From assembly GCA_001464965.1 (NCBI GenBank), contig LNEJ01000025.1, positions 29,317-93,316 on the forward strand: a stretch of 64,000 nucleotides of DNA. The letters run 5' to 3'. Shown here one piece after another: positions 48,851 through 57,434 of this stretch (the stretch's first letter is position 1; every line of letters starts with the position of its first letter). The translations under genes and the position numbers were made by a program. Source of the stretch: Gammaproteobacteria bacterium Ga0074134 (GTDB lineage: Bacteria > Pseudomonadota > Gammaproteobacteria > Ga0077554 > Ga007554). The notes beneath the pieces were generated by a model. It ran no database searches and was not told the DNA's origin. It saw nothing but the letters and a program-made list of their open reading frames with translations.

Positions 48851-50689
48851 ATGAGTGGAATTTGCGGCTGGATGAACGGCGCCTTCGCATCACATGAGGC
48901 GGAAGCGCTATTGGCAGGCATGCTCCATAACCTTGGTGGCAACCAGACGGCCAATCTCGCACCCCGCACCTGGGACACAAACAGCGGGCTGGCAGCATAC
49001 TCCCGGTTCGCGCTCGCCAACCTGCACGAAGAGCAGGGGGTCAAGGTCGCCGTGGAGGGCCGGATTCACTGGCGCTCCGAAGCCCTGGAAGCCCTTTCCA
49101 GCAAGCAAGGTTCCGCCGCCGCCGCCGCGCTGGCCTATCAACGCAGTGGCCTGGACTTGCTGCAGGAAATCCACGGACCGTTCACGCTGGCCATCATCGA
49201 CATCCACCAAAATCAGGCGTTATTGGCAATAGACCGGCTGGGCATTCAGCCTCTGTGCTATGCCCACATTGATAGCCAGTTCGTATTCGGCTCTACTACG
49301 GACAGCGTTATCGCGCATCCCGCCGTCAATCGCACCCTCGACCCGCAAGCGGTTTTCAACTATTTGTACTGCCATATGGTGCCGAGTCCAGGCAGTATTT
49401 ATCAGGGGGTACAAAAACTGTTGCCAGGACAGTACGCCCTTTTCCGCGACGGACAAATTAAAAAAGAATTTTACTGGCAGCTCAACTATCAGGATAAGGA
49501 CCACGAGTCACAGGCCGCACTGACATCGCAGTTCCGCCAGATCCTGCGCGAATCCGTCCAGCGCGCCGTTACTCGCAATGAAGTAGGGGCGTTTCTCAGC
49601 GGCGGCACTGACAGCTCGACCGTCTCGGGCACGCTCGGAGAGGTACTTGGCAAACCCGCGGACACCTATTCCATAGGATTTCAGGCTAAGGGTTTTGATG
49701 AAATCGAATATGCGCGTATCACGGCCAGGCACTTTGGCGCCCGCACCCACGAATACTATGTAACTCCACAGGACGTGGTGGATGCCATTCCGCTCATCGC
49801 CAAAGCCTACGATGAGCCCTTTGGCAACGCCTCCGCCGTCCCCGCGTATTATTGCGCAAAAATGGCGCGCGAAGACGGCACTCAGCTCATGCTGGCTGGC
49901 GACGGGGGAGACGAGATCTTCGGCGGTAACGCGCGCTATGCCAAGCAGAAGGTGTTTGAGTTTTATTCGCTACCACCCAAGGCACTGCGGCAAGGGTTGA
50001 TTGAGCCATTGGCGTTCGCCATGCCGGGGATAGGCCCCCTCCAGAAACTGCAAAGTTACATCCGTCAGGCCCAAGTGCCGCTACCCGACCGGCTGGAATC
50101 CTACAACTTCTTGCACCGCACCCCGCTTGCAGAGATCTTCATGGAGGACTTTCTTGGCCTGATCAATCAAGAAGCGCCAGTGGAACTGATGCGCGAGGTC
50201 TACCAGCGCACGCGCTCAAATTCGCCGGTCCACCGCATGATGCATCTTGACCTCAAGCAGACGCTCGCCGATAACGATCTGCGCAAGGTGAATCGCATGT
50301 GCGAACTGGCGGGCGTGGAGGTGTATTATCCGTTACTGGATGAAGCCATGGTGGAGTTTTCCGCCCAGGTACCTGCGGCGCTGCAAGTTAAAGGCTTCAA
50401 GCTACGCTATTTCTTTAAAGAAGCGCTGCGCGACTTTCTGCCGCCGGAGACTATCACCAAGACCAAGCAAGGCTTTGGCCTGCCTTTCGGCGTCTGGATG
50501 AACGAACATGCGCCGTTGCGGGAGATCGCCTACGACAGCCTGCAATCATTCCGGCAGCGCAACTACCTTAAACCCAGCTATCTCGACCAGTTGATCGAGC
50601 AGCACCGCTCCGGCCACGCCTCTTATTATGGCGTGATGATCTGGGTAGTGATGATGCTGGAACAGTGGCTGCAATCGCGGAGGCTGTAA
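48851..50689 (+). CDS. Asparagine synthetase-like amidotransferase, Cys2 absent
   Basis: A 612-residue two-domain protein. The N-terminal class II glutaminase fold starts MSGICGWMNG; the catalytic Cys expected at position 2 is Ser, the nearest Cys is residue 5, so glutaminase activity is doubtful. The C-terminal synthetase domain is intact (SGGTDSSTVSG ATP loop; GDGGDEIFGG). Members of this group often lie in exopolysaccharide clusters. The ATG at 48851 was chosen because it gives the family start; a longer frame begins at 48800. Divergent from the sulfotransferase. Confidence 0.85.
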   Translation: MSGICGWMNGAFASHEAEALLAGMLHNLGGNQTANLAPRTWDTNSGLAAYSRFALANLHEEQGVKVAVEGRIHWRSEALEALSSKQGSAAAAALAYQRSGLDLLQEIHGPFTLAIIDIHQNQALLAIDRLGIQPLCYAHIDSQFVFGSTTDSVIAHPAVNRTLDPQAVFNYLYCHMVPSPGSIYQGVQKLLPGQYALFRDGQIKKEFYWQLNYQDKDHESQAALTSQFRQILRESVQRAVTRNEVGAFLSGGTDSSTVSGTLGEVLGKPADTYSIGFQAKGFDEIEYARITARHFGARTHEYYVTPQDVVDAIPLIAKAYDEPFGNASAVPAYYCAKMAREDGTQLMLAGDGGDEIFGGNARYAKQKVFEFYSLPPKALRQGLIEPLAFAMPGIGPLQKLQSYIRQAQVPLPDRLESYNFLHRTPLAEIFMEDFLGLINQEAPVELMREVYQRTRSNSPVHRMMHLDLKQTLADNDLRKVNRMCELAGVEVYYPLLDEAMVEFSAQVPAALQVKGFKLRYFFKEALRDFLPPETITKTKQGFGLPFGVWMNEHAPLREIAYDSLQSFRQRNYLKPSYLDQLIEQHRSGHASYYGVMIWVVMMLEQWLQSRRL

Positions 50690-50722
50690 GAGCCTGTCCC
50701 TCATTATTATTGCCATACTCGT

Positions 50723-52105
50723 TCAGATTACCTTGGAATACCGCTGCCCCGCCTTTTCGCGCAGGTAGGCGTCGAACACCATGCAGATATTGCGTATCAG
50801 TAATCTGCCGGCGGGCAATACGCGAACATTGCGCTCATCAATCTCCAATAGTCCATCGTTCCGCATGGACAGCAGATCCTCCTGCTCGCGGCTGAAATAG
50901 GCGTAATAATTGATCCCGAATTGGCGCTCAATAGCAGGGATGTCCAGCTCAAAATGACAGATGAGCTGGGTAATGATCTCGCGCCGCAACAAATCATCGT
51001 GACTCAGTTCGATACCGCGGAACACAGGTAATTGACCTGCGTCGAGGCGTTGATAATAGTCATCAATGCCGCGTACATTCTGGCTGTAGGTATTGCCCAC
51101 CTTGCCGATGGCGGTGGTGCCCATGGCGATGAGGTCACAGTCGGCATGGGTGGAATAGCCCTGGAAGTTGCGGTACAGGGTACGGCTGCGTTGCGCGATG
51201 GCAAGCTCATCATCGGGCTTGGCAAAGTGGTCCATGCCGATATACACGTAACCGGCCTGGGCAAGACGCTCAATGGTCATGCTCAGGATATCGAGCTTTG
51301 CGGCGGGCGACGGCAGATCGGCCTCATTGATGCGGCGCTGCGGCTTGAACAACTCGGGCAGGTGCGCATAATTGAATACCGACAGGCGATCCGGGTTGAC
51401 AGCGATGATCTTGTCGAGGGTGCGCGCGAAACTCGCCACGCTCTGAAACGGCAGACCATAGATCAGATCGATGCTCACCGACTTGAAGCCGCAGCGCCGG
51501 GCCTCTGCAAGCACCGCCAAGGTCTCCTCCTCGCTCTGAATACGATTGACCGCCTTTTGCACCTGCGGATCGAAATCCTGCACCCCCATGCTCATCCGAT
51601 TGAAACCAATCTCGCGCAGCAGCGCGATGGTCTCCGCGCCCACCTCGCGCGGGTCGATCTCAATGGAGTACTCGCCACTGTCGTCATTGCGCAGCGTAAA
51701 ATATTCGCCGGTCACGCGCATCAGTTCGCGCATTTCGTCATGGCTGATGAACGTCGGTGTGCCGCCACCCCAGTGCAACTGGTCCACGGTGCGCGAACGG
51801 TCAAACAGCGCCCCCTGCATTTCAATTTCCTTGAACAGCCGTGCCAGATAGGGCGCGGCGCGGGAGCGGTCCTTGGTGACCACTTTGTTACAGCCGCAAT
51901 AAAAACAAACGGTGTCACAGAACGGGATGTGGAAATACAGCGACAGCGGCGAAGCCGCGCTATTGGTTGAGAGGGCAGCGGCGCGATAGTCCGCGCCAGT
52001 AAAACCTTCATGGAACTGCACAGCAGTCGGATAGGAGGTGTAACGCGGACCTGATGTGTCGTAGCGGCGTATCAAGGCGGGGTCAAATACTAACGATTGA
52101 TCCAT
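50723..52105 (-). CDS. hemN: Oxygen-independent coproporphyrinogen III dehydrogenase HemN
   Basis: Radical-SAM enzyme that converts coproporphyrinogen III to protoporphyrinogen IX without oxygen. The 460-residue protein has PRYTSYP at the N-terminus and the cluster motif CDTVCFYCGC, plus GGGTPTF and the HemN C-terminal domain. AGGAAAG lies before ATG 52105, which decides the start against an upstream frame. It suggests haem synthesis under low oxygen, in line with the cytochromes of the window. Confidence 0.95.
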   Translation of the reverse strand: MDQSLVFDPALIRRYDTSGPRYTSYPTAVQFHEGFTGADYRAAALSTNSAASPLSLYFHIPFCDTVCFYCGCNKVVTKDRSRAAPYLARLFKEIEMQGALFDRSRTVDQLHWGGGTPTFISHDEMRELMRVTGEYFTLRNDDSGEYSIEIDPREVGAETIALLREIGFNRMSMGVQDFDPQVQKAVNRIQSEEETLAVLAEARRCGFKSVSIDLIYGLPFQSVASFARTLDKIIAVNPDRLSVFNYAHLPELFKPQRRINEADLPSPAAKLDILSMTIERLAQAGYVYIGMDHFAKPDDELAIAQRSRTLYRNFQGYSTHADCDLIAMGTTAIGKVGNTYSQNVRGIDDYYQRLDAGQLPVFRGIELSHDDLLRREIITQLICHFELDIPAIERQFGINYYAYFSREQEDLLSMRNDGLLEIDERNVRVLPAGRLLIRNICMVFDAYLREKAGQRYSKVI

Positions 52106-52213
52106 GATCTTTCCTGTTATGTATGCCAGCAAACAAGGATGAAACTTTTTCACCAATTCTACCACTAATACAGTGGCTTCACCTTCACCCGGCAGTGGTA
52201 AGATTGCTCACCT

Positions 52214-52762
52214 ATGGCAAAAAAATCCAAGATCAGCAAGGAAGACAGCGAGTTATTCCGCGACACTGTAGGGCCTGTCAGGCCGCTACGGCACGACAAG
52301 ATCGCGCTCCAGCCGCCGCACGCCAAACCCATTCCCAGGCAGACATGGCTGGACGAGCAACAGGTGCTGCGTGACATGCTGTCCGACGACATCGATACCG
52401 CCGAACTGGAAACCGGCGAGGAAATGCTGTTTACCCGCCCCGGCCTGCAACACAACCTGCTGCGCAAGCTGCGCCGCGGCCAGTTCAGCATCGCCAGCCA
52501 ACTCGACCTGCATGGCCTGACCGTGCCCGAAGCACGCCAGGCGCTCGCGGATTTTTTACGCGCTTGCCAGATGCGGCAGATGCACTGCGTGCGCATCATC
52601 CACGGCAAGGGACATGGTTCCCCGCATAAACTGCCGGTGTTGAAAAACAAGGTGAATAGCTGGCTCCAGCAGCGCGATGAGGTTTTGGCCTTTTGCTCGG
52701 CACGCGCCGTGGATGGCGGCACCGGCGCGGTTTATGTGCTGCTCAAGCGCAGGCCTGCCTGA
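52214..52762 (+). CDS. Smr-domain endonuclease-like protein (SmrA/SmrB group)
   Basis: A 182-residue protein with an N-terminal helical part (SKEDSELFRDTVG) and a C-terminal Smr domain with LDLHGLT and IIHGKGHG. The DxH and HGxG motifs are the catalytic and RNA-contact features of Smr nucleases, some of which cut mRNA at collided ribosomes. The sequence shares features with both SmrA and SmrB, so I do not assign a symbol. Divergent from hemN. Confidence 0.82.
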   Translation: MAKKSKISKEDSELFRDTVGPVRPLRHDKIALQPPHAKPIPRQTWLDEQQVLRDMLSDDIDTAELETGEEMLFTRPGLQHNLLRKLRRGQFSIASQLDLHGLTVPEARQALADFLRACQMRQMHCVRIIHGKGHGSPHKLPVLKNKVNSWLQQRDEVLAFCSARAVDGGTGAVYVLLKRRPA

Positions 52763-52883
52763 AGGACGGCTAGGCCTATGAACAGCCTCCGGCTAAAGCT
52801 GGCTAAGCTGGAATTGACAAAAGCACGGAAAACCAGCATAGTAACAGACTTAACGAATTTACTGGATTTCAGGAGTCACAACC

Positions 52884-53150
52884 TTGGCCAACACTGCACA
52901 AGCTAAAAAACGCGCCCGTCAGGCGGAAGTACACCGTCAACACAACACCAGCATGCGCTCCAGCGTACGCTCCGCGATCAAGAAGGTGATAAACACCATC
53001 GAGTCCGGTGACAAGACCCAGGCGCAAAACGCCTACGTCAGCGCCACCCCGCTCATCGACCGCATGGCGCGCAAGGGCATCATCAGCAAGAACAAAGCCG
53101 CCCGCCACAAAAGCCGTTTGAATCAGCATATCCGGGCGTTGCAGGGTTAA
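52884..53150 (+). CDS. rpsT: 30S ribosomal protein S20
   Basis: An 88-residue basic protein starting ANTAQAKKRARQ and ending NQHIRALQG, typical of S20, which binds 16S rRNA. The start codon is TTG, with AGGAG 8 bases upstream. In E. coli rpsT also starts with UUG and this takes part in autogenous control. A terminator-like hairpin follows the stop. Confidence 0.97.
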   Translation: MANTAQAKKRARQAEVHRQHNTSMRSSVRSAIKKVINTIESGDKTQAQNAYVSATPLIDRMARKGIISKNKAARHKSRLNQHIRALQG

Positions 53151-53156
53151 TTTCTG

Positions 53157-53183
53157 CACGGGCAACCCTTCGGGTTGCCCGTG
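53157..53183. terminator. Hairpin between rpsT and proB
   Basis: A GC-rich hairpin with an 11-12 bp stem (CACGGGCAACC / GGTTGCCCGTG) around a TTC(G) loop lies 6 bases after the rpsT stop. There is no T-run, so it may be a weak or bidirectional terminator between convergent genes. Confidence 0.6.
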
Positions 53184-53237
53184 CCCTCTCAAGCCCAATG
53201 CGGCTGCCGGCTAAAATGACCCCGCCGGGCTAGAAAA

Positions 53238-54365
53238 TCACGTCAACACCAAATTATCCCGATGCATTAGCTCCGGCTCGTCCACGTAACCCAGCAACTC
53301 CTCGATTTTGTCGCTCGGCTGACGCATGATTTTACGCGCATCCTCGGCACTGTAATTCACCAGGCCACGGGCCACTTCCACGCCGTCTTCGCCCACACAA
53401 GCCACTACGTCACCGCGCCCGAAACTGCCTTCAACGGCAACCACGCCAACGGGCAGCAGACTGCGCCCGGCCTCACGCAATACACGCACCGCGCCCGCAT
53501 CCAGCACCAGATGGCCACGCACCTGGAGCTGTCCAGCCAGCCACTGCTTGCGCGCGGCCAGCGCCTCCTGTCCTGGCAGCAACAAAGTGCCGACCTCTTC
53601 TCCTTTAGCAATGCGCTGCAAGATATTGGCCTCGCGTCCGTAGGCGATGACCGTGGCCGCGCCAGAACGTGCGGCGCGGGCGGCGGCACGCACCTTAGTG
53701 AGCATGCCGCCGCGCCCCAGGCTGCCCACGCCACCGGCACCAGCCATCTGTTCGAGCTGCGGATCACCAGCACGAGCCTCGCTGATCAAGGGAGCACCGG
53801 GATTTTTGCGCGGGTCACACTCGTACATGCCGGGCTGATCGGTGAGCAGCACCAGAAGTTCAGCCTCGATAAGGTTGGTGACCAATGCGCCGAGGGTGTC
53901 GTTGTCGCCGAAACGGATTTCTTCCACCGCCACCGTATCATTTTCGTTGACCACCGGCACCACACCCAGTGCAAGCAGGGTGCGCAAGGTGCTGCGCGCA
54001 TTCAGGTAACGCTGCCGGTCGGCGAGATCGTCGTGGGTGAGCAGGATCTGCGCGGTGCGGATGCCGTGGCGCTGGAAGCAGGTCTCGTAAGTTTGCACCA
54101 GACCCATCTGCCCCACCGCCGCTGCGGCCTGTAATTCATGCAGCGCGTTGGGGCGGCGCGTCCAGCCCAGCCGCTTCACGCCTTCGGCCACAGCGCCAGA
54201 GGAGACCAGCACCAGCTCGATGCCACTGGCGCGCAATGCGGCGATCTGCGCGGCCCAGGCGCCGATCAGGCCTTCATCCAGACCGCGCCCGTCATTGGTA
54301 AGCAGCGAACTGCCAACTTTGACGACCCAGCACCGGGATTGAGTTAACTCTTGTCGATTTTTCAT
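53238..54365 (-). CDS. proB: Glutamate 5-kinase
   Basis: First step of proline synthesis. The 375-residue protein has an amino-acid kinase domain ([53 protein letters not shown] in two blocks) and a C-terminal PUA domain (about 280-365). No proA is adjacent. Just upstream of the start lies a solo end of the family-1 palindromic element. Confidence 0.96.
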   Translation of the reverse strand: MKNRQELTQSRCWVVKVGSSLLTNDGRGLDEGLIGAWAAQIAALRASGIELVLVSSGAVAEGVKRLGWTRRPNALHELQAAAAVGQMGLVQTYETCFQRHGIRTAQILLTHDDLADRQRYLNARSTLRTLLALGVVPVVNENDTVAVEEIRFGDNDTLGALVTNLIEAELLVLLTDQPGMYECDPRKNPGAPLISEARAGDPQLEQMAGAGGVGSLGRGGMLTKVRAAARAARSGAATVIAYGREANILQRIAKGEEVGTLLLPGQEALAARKQWLAGQLQVRGHLVLDAGAVRVLREAGRSLLPVGVVAVEGSFGRGDVVACVGEDGVEVARGLVNYSAEDARKIMRQPSDKIEELLGYVDEPELMHRDNLVLT

Positions 54366-54382
54366 ATGAGGTTAGTCAGCAG

Positions 54383-54414
54383 GATGCGCCCTTCAGCGAG
54401 ATCGTGAACAGGTT
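54383..54414. repeat. Solo end of the family-1 palindromic element
   Basis: Read on the minus strand these 32 bases match the left end of the element at 60148-60179 with two mismatches (AACCTGTTCACGATCTCGCT...). The partner end is not found nearby. It lies between purT and proB and is a remnant of a deleted copy. Confidence 0.75.
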
Positions 54415-54434
54415 TTTAAGCCAGGAGCCTTGTT

Positions 54435-55634
54435 CTACCCCTTAACCGGCCTGACCTTACTGGCCACCAGTTTGGCGCGGCTGCGCGCCTCGTCAGTGGT
54501 TGCGCCATTAGCCAGCGCCACGCCCATGCGGCGGCGCGCAAATGCTTCAGGCTTGCCGAACAGGCGCACATCGCTTTGCGGCACACGCAACGCCTCGTCG
54601 ACGCCTTCAAAGGAGATGCCCTGTTCTTCCATGCCGCCATAGATCACGGCACTGGCACCGGGGGCGCGCAATGCGGTGGACACCGGCAAGCCCAGAATGG
54701 CGCGCGCGTGCAACTCAAATTCATTTTGCGCCTGACTGATCAGGGTAACCATGCCGGTGTCGTGCGGACGCGGGCTGACCTCGCTGAACCAGACCTGATC
54801 CCCCTTCACGAACAGCTCCACGCCAAAGATGCCACGCCCGCCGAGATTATCGGTAACCGCTTTGGCGATCTGTTGTGCGCGCTTCAGCGCCGCACTGCTC
54901 ATGGGCTGCGGCTGCCAGCTTTCCACGTAATCGCCCTTGACCTGCACGTGGCCGATGGGTTCACAAAAATAGGTTTCGACCGCGCCAGATTCACCCCGCG
55001 CCCGCACTGTGAGCAGGGTAATTTCGAAGTCAAAGCCGATCATCTCCTCAACGATGACCCGGCCCCGGTTCACGCGCCCGCCGCTCATTGCGTAATCCCA
55101 GGCGGTGGCGGCATCCTCGGGCTCATTGACAGTAGACTGCCCCTTGCCCGAGGACGACATCACCGGCTTGACGATGCACGGGTAGCCAATGCCGCCGTCG
55201 ATGGCCACTTTCAATTCATTGAGACTTTCGGCGAAGGCATAGCGCGAGGTAGGCAGCTCCAGCGTTTCCGCCGCCAGGCGGCGGATGCCTTCGCGGTTCA
55301 TGGTGAGCTGTGCGGCGCGCGCAGTGGGAATGACCTCCGCCAGGCCCTCTTCCTCGATCCGCACCAGCATATCGGTGGCAATCGCCTCGATCTCAGGCAC
55401 GATGATATGCGGGCGCTCCTGCTCCACCAGGGCGCGCAATGCCGCGCCGTCGGCCATATTGATGACATGCGCGCGATGCGCCACCTGATGCCCCGGCGCA
55501 TTGGGGTAGCGATCCACGGCGATCACCTCCACACCCAGCCGTTGCAGGGCGATGATAACCTCCTTGCCCAGCTCACCGCTGCCCAGCAACATCACGCGTG
55601 TTGCTCCGGGGGATAACGGGGTGCCGATTTTCAT
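54435..55634 (-). CDS. purT: Formate-dependent phosphoribosylglycinamide formyltransferase PurT
   Basis: ATP-grasp enzyme that uses formate and ATP for the third step of purine synthesis. The 399-residue protein has [20 protein letters not shown] split as [10 protein letters not shown] at the N-terminus, [11 protein letters not shown] in the ATP-grasp domain and [12 protein letters not shown] in the C-terminal domain. Its start overlaps the grxC stop by 4 bases. Confidence 0.96.
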   Translation of the reverse strand: MKIGTPLSPGATRVMLLGSGELGKEVIIALQRLGVEVIAVDRYPNAPGHQVAHRAHVINMADGAALRALVEQERPHIIVPEIEAIATDMLVRIEEEGLAEVIPTARAAQLTMNREGIRRLAAETLELPTSRYAFAESLNELKVAIDGGIGYPCIVKPVMSSSGKGQSTVNEPEDAATAWDYAMSGGRVNRGRVIVEEMIGFDFEITLLTVRARGESGAVETYFCEPIGHVQVKGDYVESWQPQPMSSAALKRAQQIAKAVTDNLGGRGIFGVELFVKGDQVWFSEVSPRPHDTGMVTLISQAQNEFELHARAILGLPVSTALRAPGASAVIYGGMEEQGISFEGVDEALRVPQSDVRLFGKPEAFARRRMGVALANGATTDEARSRAKLVASKVRPVKG

Positions 55635-55936
55635 GTTTCCGGCTCCATCGGGGCTTGAGCCAGCAAGGTATCGAGTTCACCGCGCTGGTTTAACGCGCTC
55701 ATATCGTCGAACCCGCCGATATGCCGGCCATTGATAAATATCTGCGGCACACTACGCTGCCCGTGGGCGCGCTCGAGCATGCGTTCCCTGGCTTCCGCAT
55801 CGAAACCGATGTTGTATTCGAAATAACCCGCGCCTTTCAGCTTGAGCAACGCCTTGGCGCGCACGCAATAGGGGCATATCAAGGTGGTGTAGATTTCAAT
55901 ACGCGCGCGGACTGGATTCTGACTCGTATCTTTCAT
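55631..55936 (-). CDS. grxC: Glutaredoxin 3
   Basis: A 101-residue thioredoxin-fold protein with the active site CPYC, the cis-Pro region SVPQIFING and GGFDD for glutathione binding. It reduces disulfides and mixed glutathione disulfides. The Grx3 type is inferred from CPYC and length. Coupled to purT by a 4-base overlap and divergent from the next gene. Confidence 0.92.
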   Translation of the reverse strand: MKDTSQNPVRARIEIYTTLICPYCVRAKALLKLKGAGYFEYNIGFDAEARERMLERAHGQRSVPQIFINGRHIGGFDDMSALNQRGELDTLLAQAPMEPET

Positions 55937-56019
55937 CTTTCTCGCAGAGTGTTCGGCAACCTGATCAACAAGCAGGTGTATAATAGCAGCGAATCAGCAC
56001 ACCTGAAAGGAAAACCCTA

Positions 56020-56322
56020 GTGAAAAAAGACCAGATTTATGTCGGCATAGCCAACGATGAATTCGGCGGCATGACCACCATTGGCGGCGTTATCAAAGAC
56101 GCCTGGGTTTTCGGCATTATCCCGGAAACAGAAACGTGTGAAGGGTGGAGTTTGGCGCAGATTCAGATAATCATGGACAAGGTCTGCCAGGAATGGGACA
56201 ACCACGGCCATCTCGTAAAATATCTGCCCGAGGAAATGCGCCAGCGCCACGAACGCATCCATGCCGAGGCGATCCGCAAGGCGCGTGATGCAGGCTGGTC
56301 GCCGGAATTGATGAATGAATAA
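56020..56322 (+). CDS. Conserved-looking protein of unknown function
   Basis: A 100-residue soluble protein starting at a GTG with AAGGAAAA upstream. The beginning (KKDQIYVGIANDEFGGMTTIGG) shown here in part as YVGIANDEFGGMTT, and the C-terminal helical part (MRQRHERIHAEAIRKARDAG) look like a folded domain. No family is recognised. Base composition is like its neighbours. It is divergent from grxC and convergent with the HDOD gene. Confidence 0.7.
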   Translation: MKKDQIYVGIANDEFGGMTTIGGVIKDAWVFGIIPETETCEGWSLAQIQIIMDKVCQEWDNHGHLVKYLPEEMRQRHERIHAEAIRKARDAGWSPELMNE

Positions 56323-56371
56323 AAACGGCTGAAAAAACCTCAAGCATGAGGACTCTCGGCCACTTCGATTA

Positions 56372-57232
56372 TCAATGTGCCGCTCTCATTCCCGGCAGCA
56401 ACAATAGCTGTGCCTCAACAAACCGCGCGCGAGCTTCCGGCAAAATGGATTCAATCAGGTCTTCCGTCAAACCTGTGATTTCCCATGCCACAGGATCCAC
56501 GGTTTCCGTCGCTTTCTTGCGCGCCCCGTCCGGCTCCACCTGATTTGCGGCCACGCCGGCAATATGAACGATTGCGGTCTCCAGGCTATATTGCTCCGCC
56601 TTGCCTGGCTCATGGTGAAACTCCAGCACCTCTTGCAGGCTCTCTGGCAAGCGCCACAAGCGCATCAGCTCGCCGCCTACCTGTGCATGGTCAAAACCTA
56701 TCACATCACGCTCGGCGAGATAGGCAGGGATACCGGAATCACGCACGCGCACCCCCACCACTTTCATCAATTCCGCCATTTTGGTGTACATGATCAAATG
56801 CCCAACATCATGCAGCAATCCGGCAACAAACAAGCGTTCGCTATGTAGCACACCGCAATGCGGCCCCAGCATCTTCGCCACCACACCGCAGCAAATGCTA
56901 TGGCGCCAGAAACTGTCCATATCGACCAATGTGCTGGGAATGCCTGAAAACATCCGCAGCGCCGATGTCGCCACAACCAGATCACGCAACTCCCGCGCAC
57001 CAATCAAGGTGACGGCACGCGACACAGTGTCGACACGTGACACGTGGCTGTAAAATGGGCTATTGGCAATCTTCAGCAAACGCGCCGTCAACGCCGCGTC
57101 CTGGCCGATCACCCTGCCAATGTCCGAGGCGGAGTAACGGGGATTCTCGGCCATTTCATTGACCCGCACGCACACTTCAGGAAGCGAAACTAGGCCAGAG
57201 ATACCTTTGACAAGTTCATGGGGGGTCATCAT
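56372..57232 (-). CDS. HDOD-domain signalling protein
   Basis: A 286-residue protein made of one HDOD domain (about 10-205; SLPEVCVRVNEMAENP, LLKIANSPFYS, AGLLHDVGHLIMY) with a short C-terminal extension. HDOD proteins lack phosphodiesterase activity in most cases and act in signal transduction, often near chemotaxis or c-di-GMP pathways. The ATG at 57232 is preferred because AAGGAG ends directly at an upstream ATG (57238) but is 6 bases from this one. Confidence 0.88.
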   Translation of the reverse strand: MMTPHELVKGISGLVSLPEVCVRVNEMAENPRYSASDIGRVIGQDAALTARLLKIANSPFYSHVSRVDTVSRAVTLIGARELRDLVVATSALRMFSGIPSTLVDMDSFWRHSICCGVVAKMLGPHCGVLHSERLFVAGLLHDVGHLIMYTKMAELMKVVGVRVRDSGIPAYLAERDVIGFDHAQVGGELMRLWRLPESLQEVLEFHHEPGKAEQYSLETAIVHIAGVAANQVEPDGARKKATETVDPVAWEITGLTEDLIESILPEARARFVEAQLLLLPGMRAAH

Positions 57233-57312
57233 GTACATCTCCTTTTTTGAGCGATAAAGTCCTGGTTAAAACAGAGTGGTATTGCTCATATCGTCCTGTT
57301 GTTTGCTTTTCT

Positions 57313-57398
57313 TTAGGGACGCCCTGAAAAATTCCGTCCTGGAATGCTTAGAGCACATCCACGTACCGAGGAACCTCTGAATAAATCAGATGTTCCTT
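57313..57398. repeat. Repeat family 2, copy 3 (inverted)
   Basis: On the plus strand the block GAAAAATTCCGTCCTGGAAT..AGAGCAC is the complement of the right block of the other copies. It is followed by GGAACCTCTGAATAAATCAG at about 57370. So this copy is in the opposite orientation to those at 33349 and 63299. It lies between the divergent HDOD and priA genes. Confidence 0.72.
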
Positions 57399-57434
57399 AA
57401 GCCATTATGTACGGCGTACTGTTAAAATGATGTC

